Shown piece by piece: positions 53,001 to 60,508 of a stretch of DNA of 64,000 nt. The notes under the pieces were generated by a model. The model worked only from the letters and a program-made list of their open reading frames with translations. It searched no databases and was not told the origin of the DNA. This DNA comes from Duncaniella muricolitica (lineage in GTDB: Bacteria; Bacteroidota; Bacteroidia; Bacteroidales; Muribaculaceae), in assembly GCA_025808375.1 (NCBI GenBank), contig CP061009.1, positions 2,852,001-2,916,000 of the forward strand. Direction: 5' to 3'. How positions within the stretch are numbered: the stretch's first letter is position 1; the number at the start of each line of letters is the position of its first letter. A program made the translations under genes and the position numbers.

Positions 53001-53855
53001 CACCGCCATATCTCTCATCTCTGGGGCGCATATCCCGGCAACCAGGTGTCGCCCTACGGCAACCCCACCATCTATCAGGCCGCACTAAAGTCGCTCATAG
53101 GCCGCGGTGACGCTGCCCGCGGATGGTCGATGGGATGGAAAGTGTGTCTCTGGGCCCGTATGCTCGACGGCGACCACGCACTCTCGATCATACGAAACCA
53201 ACTGCGCCTCGTGTCGCCCGACATCACCATGTCAGACCCCAACGGCGGAACGTATGCCAACATGTTTGACGCCCACGCACCCTTTCAGATTGACGGCAAC
53301 TTCGGATGCTGCGCCGGCATAGCCGAAATGCTGCTGCAATCCCACGCCGGATTTATCCACCTCCTGCCGGCTCTCCCCGCCAAGTGGGCCAAAGGCTCTG
53401 TCACAGGTCTGCGGGCACGAGGAGGCTTTGAAATCACCGATCTATCATGGGCCGACGGCAATGTCGACAAGGTTACAATCCTCTCGACAATAGGCGGCAA
53501 TCTGCGCATACGCTCCAACTCTCCCCTGAAAATGGCCGACGGCACCCCGCTCGCTCTGGCCGAAGGCGAAAACTCCAACGACATTACCCGTCCCTACGTC
53601 ATGCCCGAACCGATAGTGGTCAATCCTGGCAAAATCCCCGAGACAAAACTTCCCGACACATATCTCTATGATATCCCGACCGTTGCCGGACAGTCAGTAT
53701 CACTGGTTCAGTCCTCAACCGCCATCAGTGAGATTACCGCTCCGTCAATCTCCGATGACACCGACACTGACCGCTACAATCTGCTCGGACAAAAAGTCTC
53801 AGCCGACTACAAGGGTGTCATAATAACCAAGGGTAAGAAATACATCAACCGCTGA
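50100..53855 (+). CDS. GH95-family glycosidase (alpha-L-fucosidase/alpha-galactosidase) with N-terminal Ig-like modules
   Basis: Exported enzyme of 1251 residues. A signal peptide (to about residue 34) is followed by a beta-sandwich (about 35-240), a Big_5-type Ig domain (about 245-345) and the GH95 domain (about 358-1170). GH95 motifs: P-L-G-N-G-R-L-G-A-M, the paired Asn region N-I-N-V-E-M-N-Y-W-P (near 748), general-acid Glu in Q-V-Q-E-W-Q-E-D-W (near 953), and Asp in Q-I-D-G-N-F-G (near 1063). The C-terminus resembles secretion tails ending in K-G-K-K-Y-I-N-R. The family removes terminal alpha-1,2-fucose or L-galactose; the actual sugar is not predictable. Probably activated by the divergent regulator. 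Confidence 0.88.
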   Translation: MKMTQTDTMSKSGQARRLLLAAATALGSLVAMAAEQTTVAHWEFTTGYDEVKNGSTVTYTPDNSGWAASANQKWSDMHPCFLPNSCALTPDDCKVTLHTSDGKWQLTSSGSTPNYLLRLNTASITRFTSPDDYADATKHDQYFEVSMPTTALSNVKLNFSIGDGSSSSTRFGVVYSVDGGTTWTRLQDYTAASHWNKYEDAVYTLEADNKESLIVRMLIQSATKTSNYNLKYLNIIADDFQAPVLERIIPADGETDVVPSGKIALLFNESVKAVGNAAGVLTNNATKASQKILPVINNTRVTYEFDNLDLSASYTFTVPANSFSDIAGNVCAAPSITTFTTSASRPVPPPVLDSKNRLWYNRPAAYWEEALPLGNGRLGAMVSGSVAVDTLQLNEDTFWGQSPNTNLNANARSVLKQVQDYIFAKDYVSAQKLAIPNWMSQASHGAQYQAAGCVLIGFPGHRYNDNEAGATVDARDAQAYVRDLDLSNAVATTSYIVNGVTYTREVFTSFDDNVTVMRIEASQPGRLDFNVCFAAPIKTNMAKLGEYKITPDGMIMASLVPAKTQSENVDNKLNCYTFIKVINDGGTQTASTTRPVIQQGLVAANGSAPSIEVSNATSATIIISSATNFVSYNDISADAKAKAREYIDTYLAKNKDYATTLADHTTKYSRQFGRVSLDLGNNPAQEVKDTERRIKEFYADSNDPGLVSNYFQFGRYLLISSSQPGSQPANLQGIWNPNARQYPAWDSKYTANINVEMNYWPAEVTNLSECHDPFVEMVRDVSVTGAETASKMYGARGWVLHHNTDLWRTTGAVDNGPVGVWPTCNAWFCSHLWEKYLFSGDKAYLADVYPMLKGCSQFFQDFLVKDPTTGYMVVCPSNSPENHPGLGSYTTAEGKTMNCSLFGGVAMDNQMVYDVLKNTAEAARILGKDLDFATELDALKARITPYKVGKYGQVQEWQEDWDRESTSHRHISHLWGAYPGNQVSPYGNPTIYQAALKSLIGRGDAARGWSMGWKVCLWARMLDGDHALSIIRNQLRLVSPDITMSDPNGGTYANMFDAHAPFQIDGNFGCCAGIAEMLLQSHAGFIHLLPALPAKWAKGSVTGLRARGGFEITDLSWADGNVDKVTILSTIGGNLRIRSNSPLKMADGTPLALAEGENSNDITRPYVMPEPIVVNPGKIPETKLPDTYLYDIPTVAGQSVSLVQSSTAISEITAPSISDDTDTDRYNLLGQKVSADYKGVIITKGKKYINR

Positions 53856-53895
53856 ACACCGGGCATCCCCCAAAGACACACATAACCGCAATCCG

Positions 53896-53950
53896 AAAAG
53901 CCGGATGTCAGACTCAACCCTTCATAACGGGTAAGTCGGCATCCGGCTTT
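53896..53950 (+). terminator. Terminator after the GH95 gene
   Basis: AAAGCCGGATG pairs perfectly with CATCCGGCTTT over 11 bp, with a 32-nt loop. Only a short T-rich tail follows. Confidence 0.55.
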
Positions 53951-54057
53951 ATGCATTCAGAAGAAGATTGACACCGTAGGTCCCGGCACAGGCCTGCAAT
54001 CTTGCACTATTGGATTATTTTAACTACATTTGCTCCTGACATGTCATATATGACATC

Positions 54058-54126
54058 TTAGAGGGTTTAATAATAAATTAAAACACACCCACTTTGGCTT
54101 AACATTTGTTATTAGACACCCGCTAA
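54058..54126. repeat. Short relic related to the MITE-like element
   Basis: It contains CACCCACTTTGGCTTAACAT and continues TTGTTAT, matching the reverse complement of the left end of the element at 22811. Its own ends, TTAGAGGGT and ACCCGCTAA, are imperfect inverted repeats. Confidence 0.55.
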
Positions 54127-54138
54127 AAAAGTATCATC

Positions 54139-54894
54139 ATGAAACAACCCCTCTCAGCCATGAAACCTAATTTCTACACCCGCACCCACAAGATACTCCG
54201 CTATCTTGCCATAGCCGTAGCCTTGTGGTATGGCGGATGGATTGTGATGTTTCTGCTTTTCGGATTCCCGATACCGCGCGGAACAAAGATTGACCCGGCC
54301 TACAACTCCTATTACAAAAATATCCGTGGAGTCTACTACATCTCGGTCGACCATCCGCTGACGCTTATAACTCACGGACATTTCGGCTATCTTCACGACG
54401 TCGACCTCAACACATTTACCGTTCTCTCCCACTCATGGGCCAAGGATGCATCACACATATGGCACGGTGACGAAGTGCTTGAGGGGGCTGACGTAGCGAC
54501 ATTTCACGTCGACCCGAGCGGACTCCCCAAAGACAAGAGGCACATCTATGTATATGATGGCTACTCCAACGCCATGCGCCCATCCTCCGCAGATATCGAC
54601 CCCGAATCGGCAGAATATTTTGTCAAAGGATTTTTTAACCACAACTACATACGTGACAAGGACTATGTATATCTTGACGAAAGGCGTCTTGACGTCGACA
54701 GAAACAGTTTTGAACAAATAGGCCGGTCTGACTGGTATGTCGACAAAGATTTTCTCTATACTTCCGTATATGACCACCCGCAACAGAGATGGACTTTGAC
54801 CACGACCGACTCGTTGCGCTCTCCGCTCGACACTATCAACTCGGGATGCCGCTATCTGCGTAACGGCTGCAACATAAATATAATGATTCTGTAA
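54139..54894 (+). CDS. DKNYY-family protein, N-terminal part (frameshifted gene)
   Basis: Encodes 251 residues: one transmembrane helix (about 23-45), then repeats characteristic of the DKNYY family, such as D-K-D-Y-V-Y-L-D and V-D-K-D-F-L-Y, which usually alternate displayed strands in a beta-rich extracytoplasmic domain. Function of the family is unknown. The reading frame loses homology near residue 240. The following frame, open from 54864, continues the same pattern into 55214, so a one-base change has probably split one gene of about 358 codons. Confidence 0.65.
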   Translation: MKQPLSAMKPNFYTRTHKILRYLAIAVALWYGGWIVMFLLFGFPIPRGTKIDPAYNSYYKNIRGVYYISVDHPLTLITHGHFGYLHDVDLNTFTVLSHSWAKDASHIWHGDEVLEGADVATFHVDPSGLPKDKRHIYVYDGYSNAMRPSSADIDPESAEYFVKGFFNHNYIRDKDYVYLDERRLDVDRNSFEQIGRSDWYVDKDFLYTSVYDHPQQRWTLTTTDSLRSPLDTINSGCRYLRNGCNINIMIL

Positions 54895-54911
54895 TATTAC
54901 AAGGAATCGAC

Positions 54912-55214
54912 GTGGTGAGGTTTGAAGAGGTCGGATTGGACAAATGCATCATCAACGACATGTTGATACACAACGGCAAACAGATGTTGAAAGACTCGCT
55001 CGACGTCTCCATGGCAAAATTTTATTTCCACGGCCACATCGCCACTGACAACCGCAACGTGTATTACGGAAGCAAACGTCTCCACGACATCGACGCCCCA
55101 ACATTCCGCCCTATTGACGACAAGACTTTTGAGGATAAAAACTACATCTACACTCTCAAAGACAGAGCGTGGACACAAGATGACCCGTTTGAGCGGAAGA
55201 AAAAACATCCATAA
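54912..55214 (+). CDS. DKNYY-family protein, C-terminal remainder
   Basis: Frame shifted by -1 relative to the preceding gene. The 100 residues contain D-N-R-N-V-Y-Y-G-S and F-E-D-K-N-Y-I-Y, the same DKNYY repeats. Open sequence in this frame reaches back to 54864 (stop at 54861-54863), overlapping the end of the upstream part. The GTG at 54912 is unlikely to be a true start; this is best read as the broken tail of one gene. Confidence 0.55.
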   Translation: MVRFEEVGLDKCIINDMLIHNGKQMLKDSLDVSMAKFYFHGHIATDNRNVYYGSKRLHDIDAPTFRPIDDKTFEDKNYIYTLKDRAWTQDDPFERKKKHP

Positions 55215-55300
55215 ACCGCCGTGGAGAGAAAACATTCCGTGAATGGATTGTGTTTTATTAACAAATTAACAACATAAAAAAACATTCATTCTCCACTGTT

Positions 55301-56368
55301 ATGTTCTCTCAGAAACGCGGAAACATGCTTCATGGAGTGCTGCTCATAGCACTGTTCTCATGCGCGGCATTCTACATCGGCAGCGCGCACATATTCACCG
55401 CACTGTCCATCAGTCCACTGATTATAGGCATCATACTTGGTATGATATATGCCAACATGTTGCGAATGCACCTGCCTGACACATGGGTGCCCGGAATACA
55501 GTTCTGCGCCAAGCGTCTGCTCCGTATCGGCATTATCCTATACGGCTTCCGACTCACATTTCAGGACATAGCCGCCGTAGGCATAGCCGGAGTGGCAGTT
55601 GACGCAATCATAGTCACAGTCACAATCATCGGCGGATATTATATAGGCAAACTCCTCAAGATGGACCCCGAGACGGCACTGCTCACCTCGGTAGGCAGCG
55701 GCATCTGCGGAGCGGCCGCAGTGCTCGGCACCGAAGCCACCATACGCTCACAGCCCTACAAGACCGCCGTAGCCGTAGCCACTGTAGTGATATTCGGCAC
55801 CGTAGCCATGTTTCTCTATCCCGTAGCCTATCGCTCCGGCCTCATGCAGCTCTCACCCACCGAGATGGGTATATTCAGCGGTGCCACACTCCATGAGGTG
55901 GCTCATGCCGTGGGAGCTGGCAACGCTCTTGGCGACCAGATAGCATCGACAACAGTGATTGTCAAAATGATACGCGTTATGATGCTCGTGCCAGTGCTGC
56001 TCATACTCGGTGTCTGGGCTGTCCGACGCACACGCCGCGGGTGCTCCGACTCGACAGGCGAAAAGGGCAAAGTGGCCGTGCCGTGGTTTGCATTCGGGTT
56101 TCTGCTCGTAATCGGCATCAATTCCCTTTCTGTATACCTCAACAGCCTTAGCACCCCGATAGGTATTCCGGCTATGGGCATTGACCTCATAAACTATATC
56201 GACACCTTCTTGCTGACAATGGCTATGGTGGCTCTCGGAGCCGAGACAAGTTTTGACAAGTTCAAGAAGGCGGGAGCCAAACCATTTATCCTCGCCGGTA
56301 TCCTCTTCATATGGCTCATCGGCGGCGGTTACTTCCTCTCCAAATACCTCGCCCCGCTCATGATGTAA
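55301..56368 (+). CDS. YeiH/UPF0324-family putative sulfate exporter
   Basis: Inner-membrane protein of 355 residues with about ten hydrophobic helices. Family marks are L-R-I-G-I-I-L-Y-G-F-R-L (near 67), G-S-G-I-C-G-A-A-A-V-L-G-T-E-A (near 132) and G-A-T-L-H-E-V-A-H-A-V-G-A-G (near 194). Members are annotated as putative sulfate exporters, but transport has been shown poorly. Stands alone; a perfect 20-bp inverted repeat follows 25 nt after the stop. Confidence 0.88.
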   Translation: MFSQKRGNMLHGVLLIALFSCAAFYIGSAHIFTALSISPLIIGIILGMIYANMLRMHLPDTWVPGIQFCAKRLLRIGIILYGFRLTFQDIAAVGIAGVAVDAIIVTVTIIGGYYIGKLLKMDPETALLTSVGSGICGAAAVLGTEATIRSQPYKTAVAVATVVIFGTVAMFLYPVAYRSGLMQLSPTEMGIFSGATLHEVAHAVGAGNALGDQIASTTVIVKMIRVMMLVPVLLILGVWAVRRTRRGCSDSTGEKGKVAVPWFAFGFLLVIGINSLSVYLNSLSTPIGIPAMGIDLINYIDTFLLTMAMVALGAETSFDKFKKAGAKPFILAGILFIWLIGGGYFLSKYLAPLMM

Positions 56369-56393
56369 TCAGCCAGGCACACCAAGACTATCT

Positions 56394-56451
56394 CCATAAT
56401 ATTCAGCCGGGATTTGATACAATCCAATCAGATCCCGGCTGAATATTATGG
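56394..56451. terminator. Perfect 20-bp inverted repeat after the YeiH-type gene
   Basis: CCATAATATTCAGCCGGGAT (56394-56413) and its exact inverse (56432-56451) enclose an 18-nt loop. There is no U-run. It may stabilise mRNA ends or terminate in both directions. Confidence 0.45.
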
Positions 56452-56478
56452 CATGGACGCAGACATAATACACGAAAC

Positions 56479-56527
56479 AAAAAAAGCACCCGACCTTAAC
56501 CATTCTACTGGTCAAAAGCCGGATGCT
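56479..56527 (-). terminator. Intrinsic terminator of ssrA
   Basis: On the minus strand AGCATCCGGC pairs with GTCGGGTGCT (10 bp, two G-U) and runs into seven T. It lies about 35 nt past the tmRNA 3' end. Confidence 0.8.
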
Positions 56528-56561
56528 ATTCATTATAAAAACCTGATTCCCAGGCTAAAAG

Positions 56562-56959
56562 TGGAGCTGGAGGGGTTTGAACCCTCGTCCAGTCGTCCAG
56601 ACAATGAGCTTTCTACATGCTTATTCTCATGTTGGTTTTCGTGTCGTGACAGGCAAGAGACGGCCAATCGCGACCTTATCCTCTAAAGAATCTCGGCGAT
56701 TATCGAGGCTTTTGTCGCCATATTTCCGATTTAACTGCACCACCGGGTCGATCCGTCTCGGAAAAAGGACAATCGGGTGATGTCTCGTCGCCGCAACTGT
56801 TGCAGCGATAAAGGTTAATCTACTGTACTTCGATTAAGCAGCGAGAGCGTAGTTGTTTTCGCCATTTGAATTTTTGATGTCTCTGATTATAGAGTGTGGG
56901 CATCATCACTCTGCATGCTTACTCACCACCTCAAAACGCTGTCAAAGCCAGTCAGCCCC
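56562..56959 (-). ncRNA. ssrA: Transfer-messenger RNA (tmRNA)
   Basis: The 5' end GGGGCTG and 3' end CAGCTCC plus A form a seven-pair acceptor stem, and the T-arm GAGGGTTCAAACCC precedes it. The tag frame at 56863-56834 encodes GENNYALAA followed by TAA, the tag known from Bacteroides. Length is 398 nt. CCA is not encoded and must be added. It rescues stalled ribosomes and marks the products for proteolysis. Confidence 0.96.
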
Positions 56960-56979
56960 GTTGTGTAGCAAGTGAAATA

Positions 56980-57009
56980 CAAAATTATATATTTTTCTGT
57001 GAATACAAA
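56980..57009 (-). promoter_or_regulatory. ssrA promoter
   Basis: TTTG (57009-57006), 18 nt, TAATTTTG (56987-56980) on the minus strand, so the primary transcript starts a few bases before the mature tmRNA 5' end. Confidence 0.65.
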
Positions 57010-57124
57010 AATACCAAGGAAAATTTAACTCATCTTAACTGTATACAACATACTATATCATAAACTTCGGTTAAAATTAGTTAATCACAGCAGGTATTTA
57101 CAATTAATGTTAAATATTATAACG

Positions 57125-57132
57125 TATCTTTG
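57125..57132 (+). promoter_or_regulatory. -7 element of the pectate-lyase-like gene
   Basis: TATCTTTG about 100 bp before the start codon. No TTTG is seen at the expected upstream distance. Confidence 0.4.
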
Positions 57133-57232
57133 CACCGTCATTGTGAATTGACAGATTCGCAGAAAATGAACCCACGACAAAACTCGACCTTAAATCGTAA
57201 GGCAGACATTATCTCTAAAACCATGTAATCAT

Positions 57233-59647
57233 ATGAAATTAAGTAAAAAAATCCGGTTATGGCTTGCCGCGGCTATGGCTATTCCCGCCGGAGTGTCAGC
57301 ACAAGAGCAGATTCTTGCATTTCCAGGCGCAGAGGGATTTGGTAAATATACACTCGGAGCCCGTGCCGTAGCCAATCCCGAAGTCTATCACGTGACCAAC
57401 CTGAACGATTCAGGAGCCGGTTCACTGCGTGACGCCGTGAGCCAATCGGGTAGAATCGTGGTGTTTGACGTATGTGGCACCATCAATCTCAAAAGCACAC
57501 TTATATTCAAGGGCAACAACACCATACTCGGACAGACCGCTCCGGGCGAGGGCATACAGGTGTATGGCAACCGCGTGTCGTTCTCGGGAGCTTCCAACCT
57601 CATCGTGCGCCACATGCGTTTCCGCATGGGCACCAACGGTGACTCCGGCAAGGATGCCGCAGGTATTGCCAACGGCCACGATATGATATTTGACCATCTG
57701 TCGGTACTATGGGGGCGCGACGAGAATTTCTCAATCAACCCAGACAGCAAAGGTGATATATACAATATTACCATCCAGAACTCCATCATAGGCCAGGGTC
57801 TGCAGAGCCATTCATGCGGCGGTCTCCTTCAGACCGACGGCGGCGTGACAATCTATCGCAACCTCTATATCGAAAACAAGACCCGCAACCCGAAGGTGAA
57901 GGGCCTCAACCAGTATGTCAACAACGTGGTGTACAACTGGGGCAACGGCGGCTGCTACATCATGGGAGAAACCGAGAGTGCATCCTGGGCCCATATCGAG
58001 AACAATTACTTCATGAGAGGCCCCTGGAAGAGCGCGGCCGCTCCATTTATCCGCGGCACGGAGGCTTTCCACATCTATGCAGCCGGCAACTATTATGACG
58101 ACAACATTGACGGTGTGCTCAACGGCAAGCTCATGCCTATTGACGATTGCCGAGGTTGGATGAGAAACAGGCCCGTGATAATAAACGGACAGGAGACTAC
58201 AGTCGACTGGGGTAGCACACCTGTAGAGTCACTCGACGCGCTCAACAAGACGGTCATCCATGAGGTCATCCACGGTACGACCGACGGAAAAATGGACTAT
58301 GACATTATCAAATCGGAAAATTACCGCTCAATCACCCGCCCCATCCCTGTCATTGACAATATGATGACAGCCGAGGAGGCTTACAAGTGGATAATCGACA
58401 ATGTCGGCCCGGTGCTTCCCGCCCGCGACGAGGTGGACAAATACATCATTGACGAGCTGACAAGCTATGGCATAATAGGCACCGAGAACGGTATCTCAGC
58501 AGAAGCCCAGCTCCCCCACAAGGGTACCGGAGTACTCTCGGGTGGTGTGAAGCCTCTTGATACCGACGGTGACGGCATACCCGACGAATGGGAAATCAAG
58601 AACGGTCTCAACCCCAACGATGCATCCGACGCCGTAGCCATCGCAGCAAACGGTTACACCAACATCGAGAACTTTGCCAACGGCATCACCGAGGCTTTTC
58701 CCTATATAAAGAAACCTGTAAAGTTTGCTCTCACAGGTGACCCTAACAAGACTTCTGGCTCCTTCACATGGGATACCAACGGCAACGAGACCGAGGTAGC
58801 ATCAATCGCAGTCGGCAATAGGAAACGCATATATAAATTCACATACAACTACATGGAGGCAGAACCGGTTAAATTCAAATTTAACGCCAACGGCAAGAAA
58901 CTTGATGTCAACGACATACTCGTAGAACGCTGGTTGCCAGAAGACCCCGACAAACCCATAGAAGTGACCGCAGGCTCACTCGACAATACCAATCTCAGCT
59001 ATGCCGACGGCTCTCTCTCACTCACATTCAACCAGGAAGTAGCCTACAACGGCGGGGCTGAAATAAAAGGCATCACTCAGTGGGAAAACATCAGTCCTGT
59101 TGCCTCAGGCAAGAAACTGACCATCTCGTATGAGGCTCTTAACGTCAACACCGACTATTCTATAACATTTCCCGAAGGCTCCCTTACCGACCTCACCGGC
59201 AACAAGAGCTATATCGGCACTGTCAAGATAAGCACCACCGATTTCGGTCCCGCCAAGCAGAGCGGTGAAACCCACTATGGCAAGCAGGCCAAGACTCTGC
59301 CTCTGACATTCGCTCCATTCAACGCAGTAGCCCCCTTCGAGACCATCGGCGGCATTATGCAGACATCTCAGAACGATTATCCCCACTGGGTACAGGTGTC
59401 GGGCAGAAAATCTGCCGACCATGCATCTATGACCAGCACAAGCGACAAAATCATGACACTCTTTGACGGCGAGTCAAAACTCCTCGCGCTCGACATAGAG
59501 TATATCGGCACCGGCAGCCCTCGCCTCAAGCTCCAGGAGTCACGCAATTGTGACGTCACCCCCGGATGGCGCACCATGCGCGTGCTTGAGAAAGGCGACT
59601 TCCCTTTCAAGGGTGAGATTGCCATCACCCCGAGACCCGTATGGTGA
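57233..59647 (+). CDS. Pectate-lyase-like (PL1 type) secreted protein, main part of a frameshifted gene
   Basis: Exported protein of 804 residues in this frame. Signal peptide (1-23, ending VSAQ), then a right-handed beta-helix lyase domain (about 28-400) starting F-P-G-A-E-G-F-G and containing L-N-D-S-G-A-G-S-L-R-D-A-V, as in Bacteroidota pectate lyases. A thrombospondin-type calcium loop D-T-D-G-D-G-I-P-D-E-W-E follows near 445, then an Ig-like region and a further beta domain. The frame ends early at I-T-P-R-P-V-W. Homologous tail sequence continues in the next frame (59641-59952), so a base has probably been lost near 59630-59640. Likely substrate is pectin or another uronan; unproven. 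Confidence 0.8.
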   Translation: MKLSKKIRLWLAAAMAIPAGVSAQEQILAFPGAEGFGKYTLGARAVANPEVYHVTNLNDSGAGSLRDAVSQSGRIVVFDVCGTINLKSTLIFKGNNTILGQTAPGEGIQVYGNRVSFSGASNLIVRHMRFRMGTNGDSGKDAAGIANGHDMIFDHLSVLWGRDENFSINPDSKGDIYNITIQNSIIGQGLQSHSCGGLLQTDGGVTIYRNLYIENKTRNPKVKGLNQYVNNVVYNWGNGGCYIMGETESASWAHIENNYFMRGPWKSAAAPFIRGTEAFHIYAAGNYYDDNIDGVLNGKLMPIDDCRGWMRNRPVIINGQETTVDWGSTPVESLDALNKTVIHEVIHGTTDGKMDYDIIKSENYRSITRPIPVIDNMMTAEEAYKWIIDNVGPVLPARDEVDKYIIDELTSYGIIGTENGISAEAQLPHKGTGVLSGGVKPLDTDGDGIPDEWEIKNGLNPNDASDAVAIAANGYTNIENFANGITEAFPYIKKPVKFALTGDPNKTSGSFTWDTNGNETEVASIAVGNRKRIYKFTYNYMEAEPVKFKFNANGKKLDVNDILVERWLPEDPDKPIEVTAGSLDNTNLSYADGSLSLTFNQEVAYNGGAEIKGITQWENISPVASGKKLTISYEALNVNTDYSITFPEGSLTDLTGNKSYIGTVKISTTDFGPAKQSGETHYGKQAKTLPLTFAPFNAVAPFETIGGIMQTSQNDYPHWVQVSGRKSADHASMTSTSDKIMTLFDGESKLLALDIEYIGTGSPRLKLQESRNCDVTPGWRTMRVLEKGDFPFKGEIAITPRPVW

Positions 59648-59952
59648 AACTCGCACCCGTCACCATCGGCGGCGAACTCAAAGTCAACGCCATGCGTCTC
59701 TCTGACGCCAACGGATATTTCGGCGACGACTACCAGTCGGGCATAACTGACATCAACGCTCTCCAAGCCATGGTAATAGCCACATCCGGCTCAATCAGAG
59801 TGACAGGTGTCACGGACGAGACAGCTGTATCGGTCTATGACGTAGCCGGACGCATCGTTGCAGCCGGACGCGGCGAGTCGGCTTACAGCCTCGCCCCCGG
59901 CATGTATATTGTATCAATCCAGAACGGCCCGACCGTCAAAGTGATACTCTGA
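59641..59952 (+). CDS. C-terminal remainder of the pectate-lyase-like protein
   Basis: 103 residues in the -1 frame that overlap the stop of the previous part (ATGGTGA). It begins V-K-L-A-P-V-T-I-G-G-E-L-K, a natural continuation of the upstream domain. It ends in a secretion-tail pattern (V-Y-D-V-A-G-R-I-V-A followed by P-G-M-Y-I-V-S). As a separate protein it would lack a signal peptide. Either a frameshift mutation, an assembly error or a programmed shift joins it to 57233-59647. Confidence 0.6.
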   Translation: MVKLAPVTIGGELKVNAMRLSDANGYFGDDYQSGITDINALQAMVIATSGSIRVTGVTDETAVSVYDVAGRIVAAGRGESAYSLAPGMYIVSIQNGPTVKVIL

Positions 59953-59969
59953 ACATATAAAACATAAAA

Positions 59970-60019
59970 AAAGACAGGAGTACGGAAGATTGAGATCTAT
60001 TTTCCGTACTCCTGTCTTT
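59970..60019 (+). terminator. Strong terminator after the pectate-lyase-like gene
   Basis: Perfect 18-bp stem: AAAGACAGGAGTACGGAA (59970-59987) with its inverse (60002-60019), 14-nt loop, A-run before and T-rich tail after. Confidence 0.75.
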
Positions 60020-60090
60020 ATATATCAGAGAGACCTTTGGCATTTTGTATCGTAGAACCAAAAGACCGGCAAAATTGTTGTTATGACAAG

Positions 60091-60110
60091 TTGTCAGTCA
60101 CGACTGACAA
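60091..60110. promoter_or_regulatory. 9-bp palindrome upstream of groES
   Basis: TTGTCAGTC and GACTGACAA separated by 2 nt, perfect. It ends 10 bp before the sigma54-like box and is a candidate enhancer or repressor site. It is not a CIRCE element. Confidence 0.5.
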
Positions 60111-60120
60111 TGCCGCCGTT

Positions 60121-60136
60121 TGGCACGGATTTTGCT
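60121..60136 (+). promoter_or_regulatory. Sigma54-like promoter of groES-groEL
   Basis: TGGCACGGATTTTGCT matches TGGCAC-N5-TTGC(A/T), including the invariant GG and GC with correct spacing. The expected start is near 60147, about 50 nt before groES. No TAnnTTTG element is found in this gap. Confidence 0.5.
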
Positions 60137-60197
60137 AAATCAACCATATGAAAACATATAAAAACATAAATTAAAACATTAAAATCATATACCAGTT

Positions 60198-60473
60198 ATG
60201 AACATCAAACCATTAGCTGACCGCGTGCTTATCCTCCCCACCCCCGCTGAGGAAGTTACCGCCGCCGGCATCATCATTCCCGACTCGGCAAAGGAGAAAC
60301 CTCTGCGCGGCACCGTAATCGCTACAGGCAACGGCACCAAAGACGAGGAAATGGTAGTAAAGAAAGACGACGAAGTGCTTTTCGGCAAATATGCCGGCAC
60401 CGAAGTAGAGGTGGAAGGCACCAAATATCTCATCATGCGTCAGAGCGATGTGCTCGCAGTGATCGAGAAATAA
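60198..60473 (+). CDS. groES: Co-chaperonin GroES
   Basis: 91-residue heptameric lid of the GroEL chamber. Starts M-N-I-K-P-L-A-D-R-V-L-I and has the mobile-loop region around A-E-E-V-T-A-A-G-I-I-I-P. Followed by groEL after 35 bp. Confidence 0.97.
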   Translation: MNIKPLADRVLILPTPAEEVTAAGIIIPDSAKEKPLRGTVIATGNGTKDEEMVVKKDDEVLFGKYAGTEVEVEGTKYLIMRQSDVLAVIEK

Positions 60474-60508
60474 TATCTTACATATTATAATTATAAAGCA
60501 CGACAATC

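Noticed and set aside
56414..56780. Short plus-strand open frames
   Set aside because: They run across the tmRNA gene and its terminator, which are far better supported.
59630..59647. Programmed -1 frameshift site in the pectate-lyase-like gene
   Set aside because: No X-XXY-YYZ slippery heptamer or downstream pseudoknot could be seen; a mutation or assembly error is simpler.
60061..60197. CIRCE/HrcA operator upstream of groES
   Set aside because: Searched for TTAGCACTC-N9-GAGTGCTAA by eye; only the unrelated TTGTCAGTC palindrome is there.
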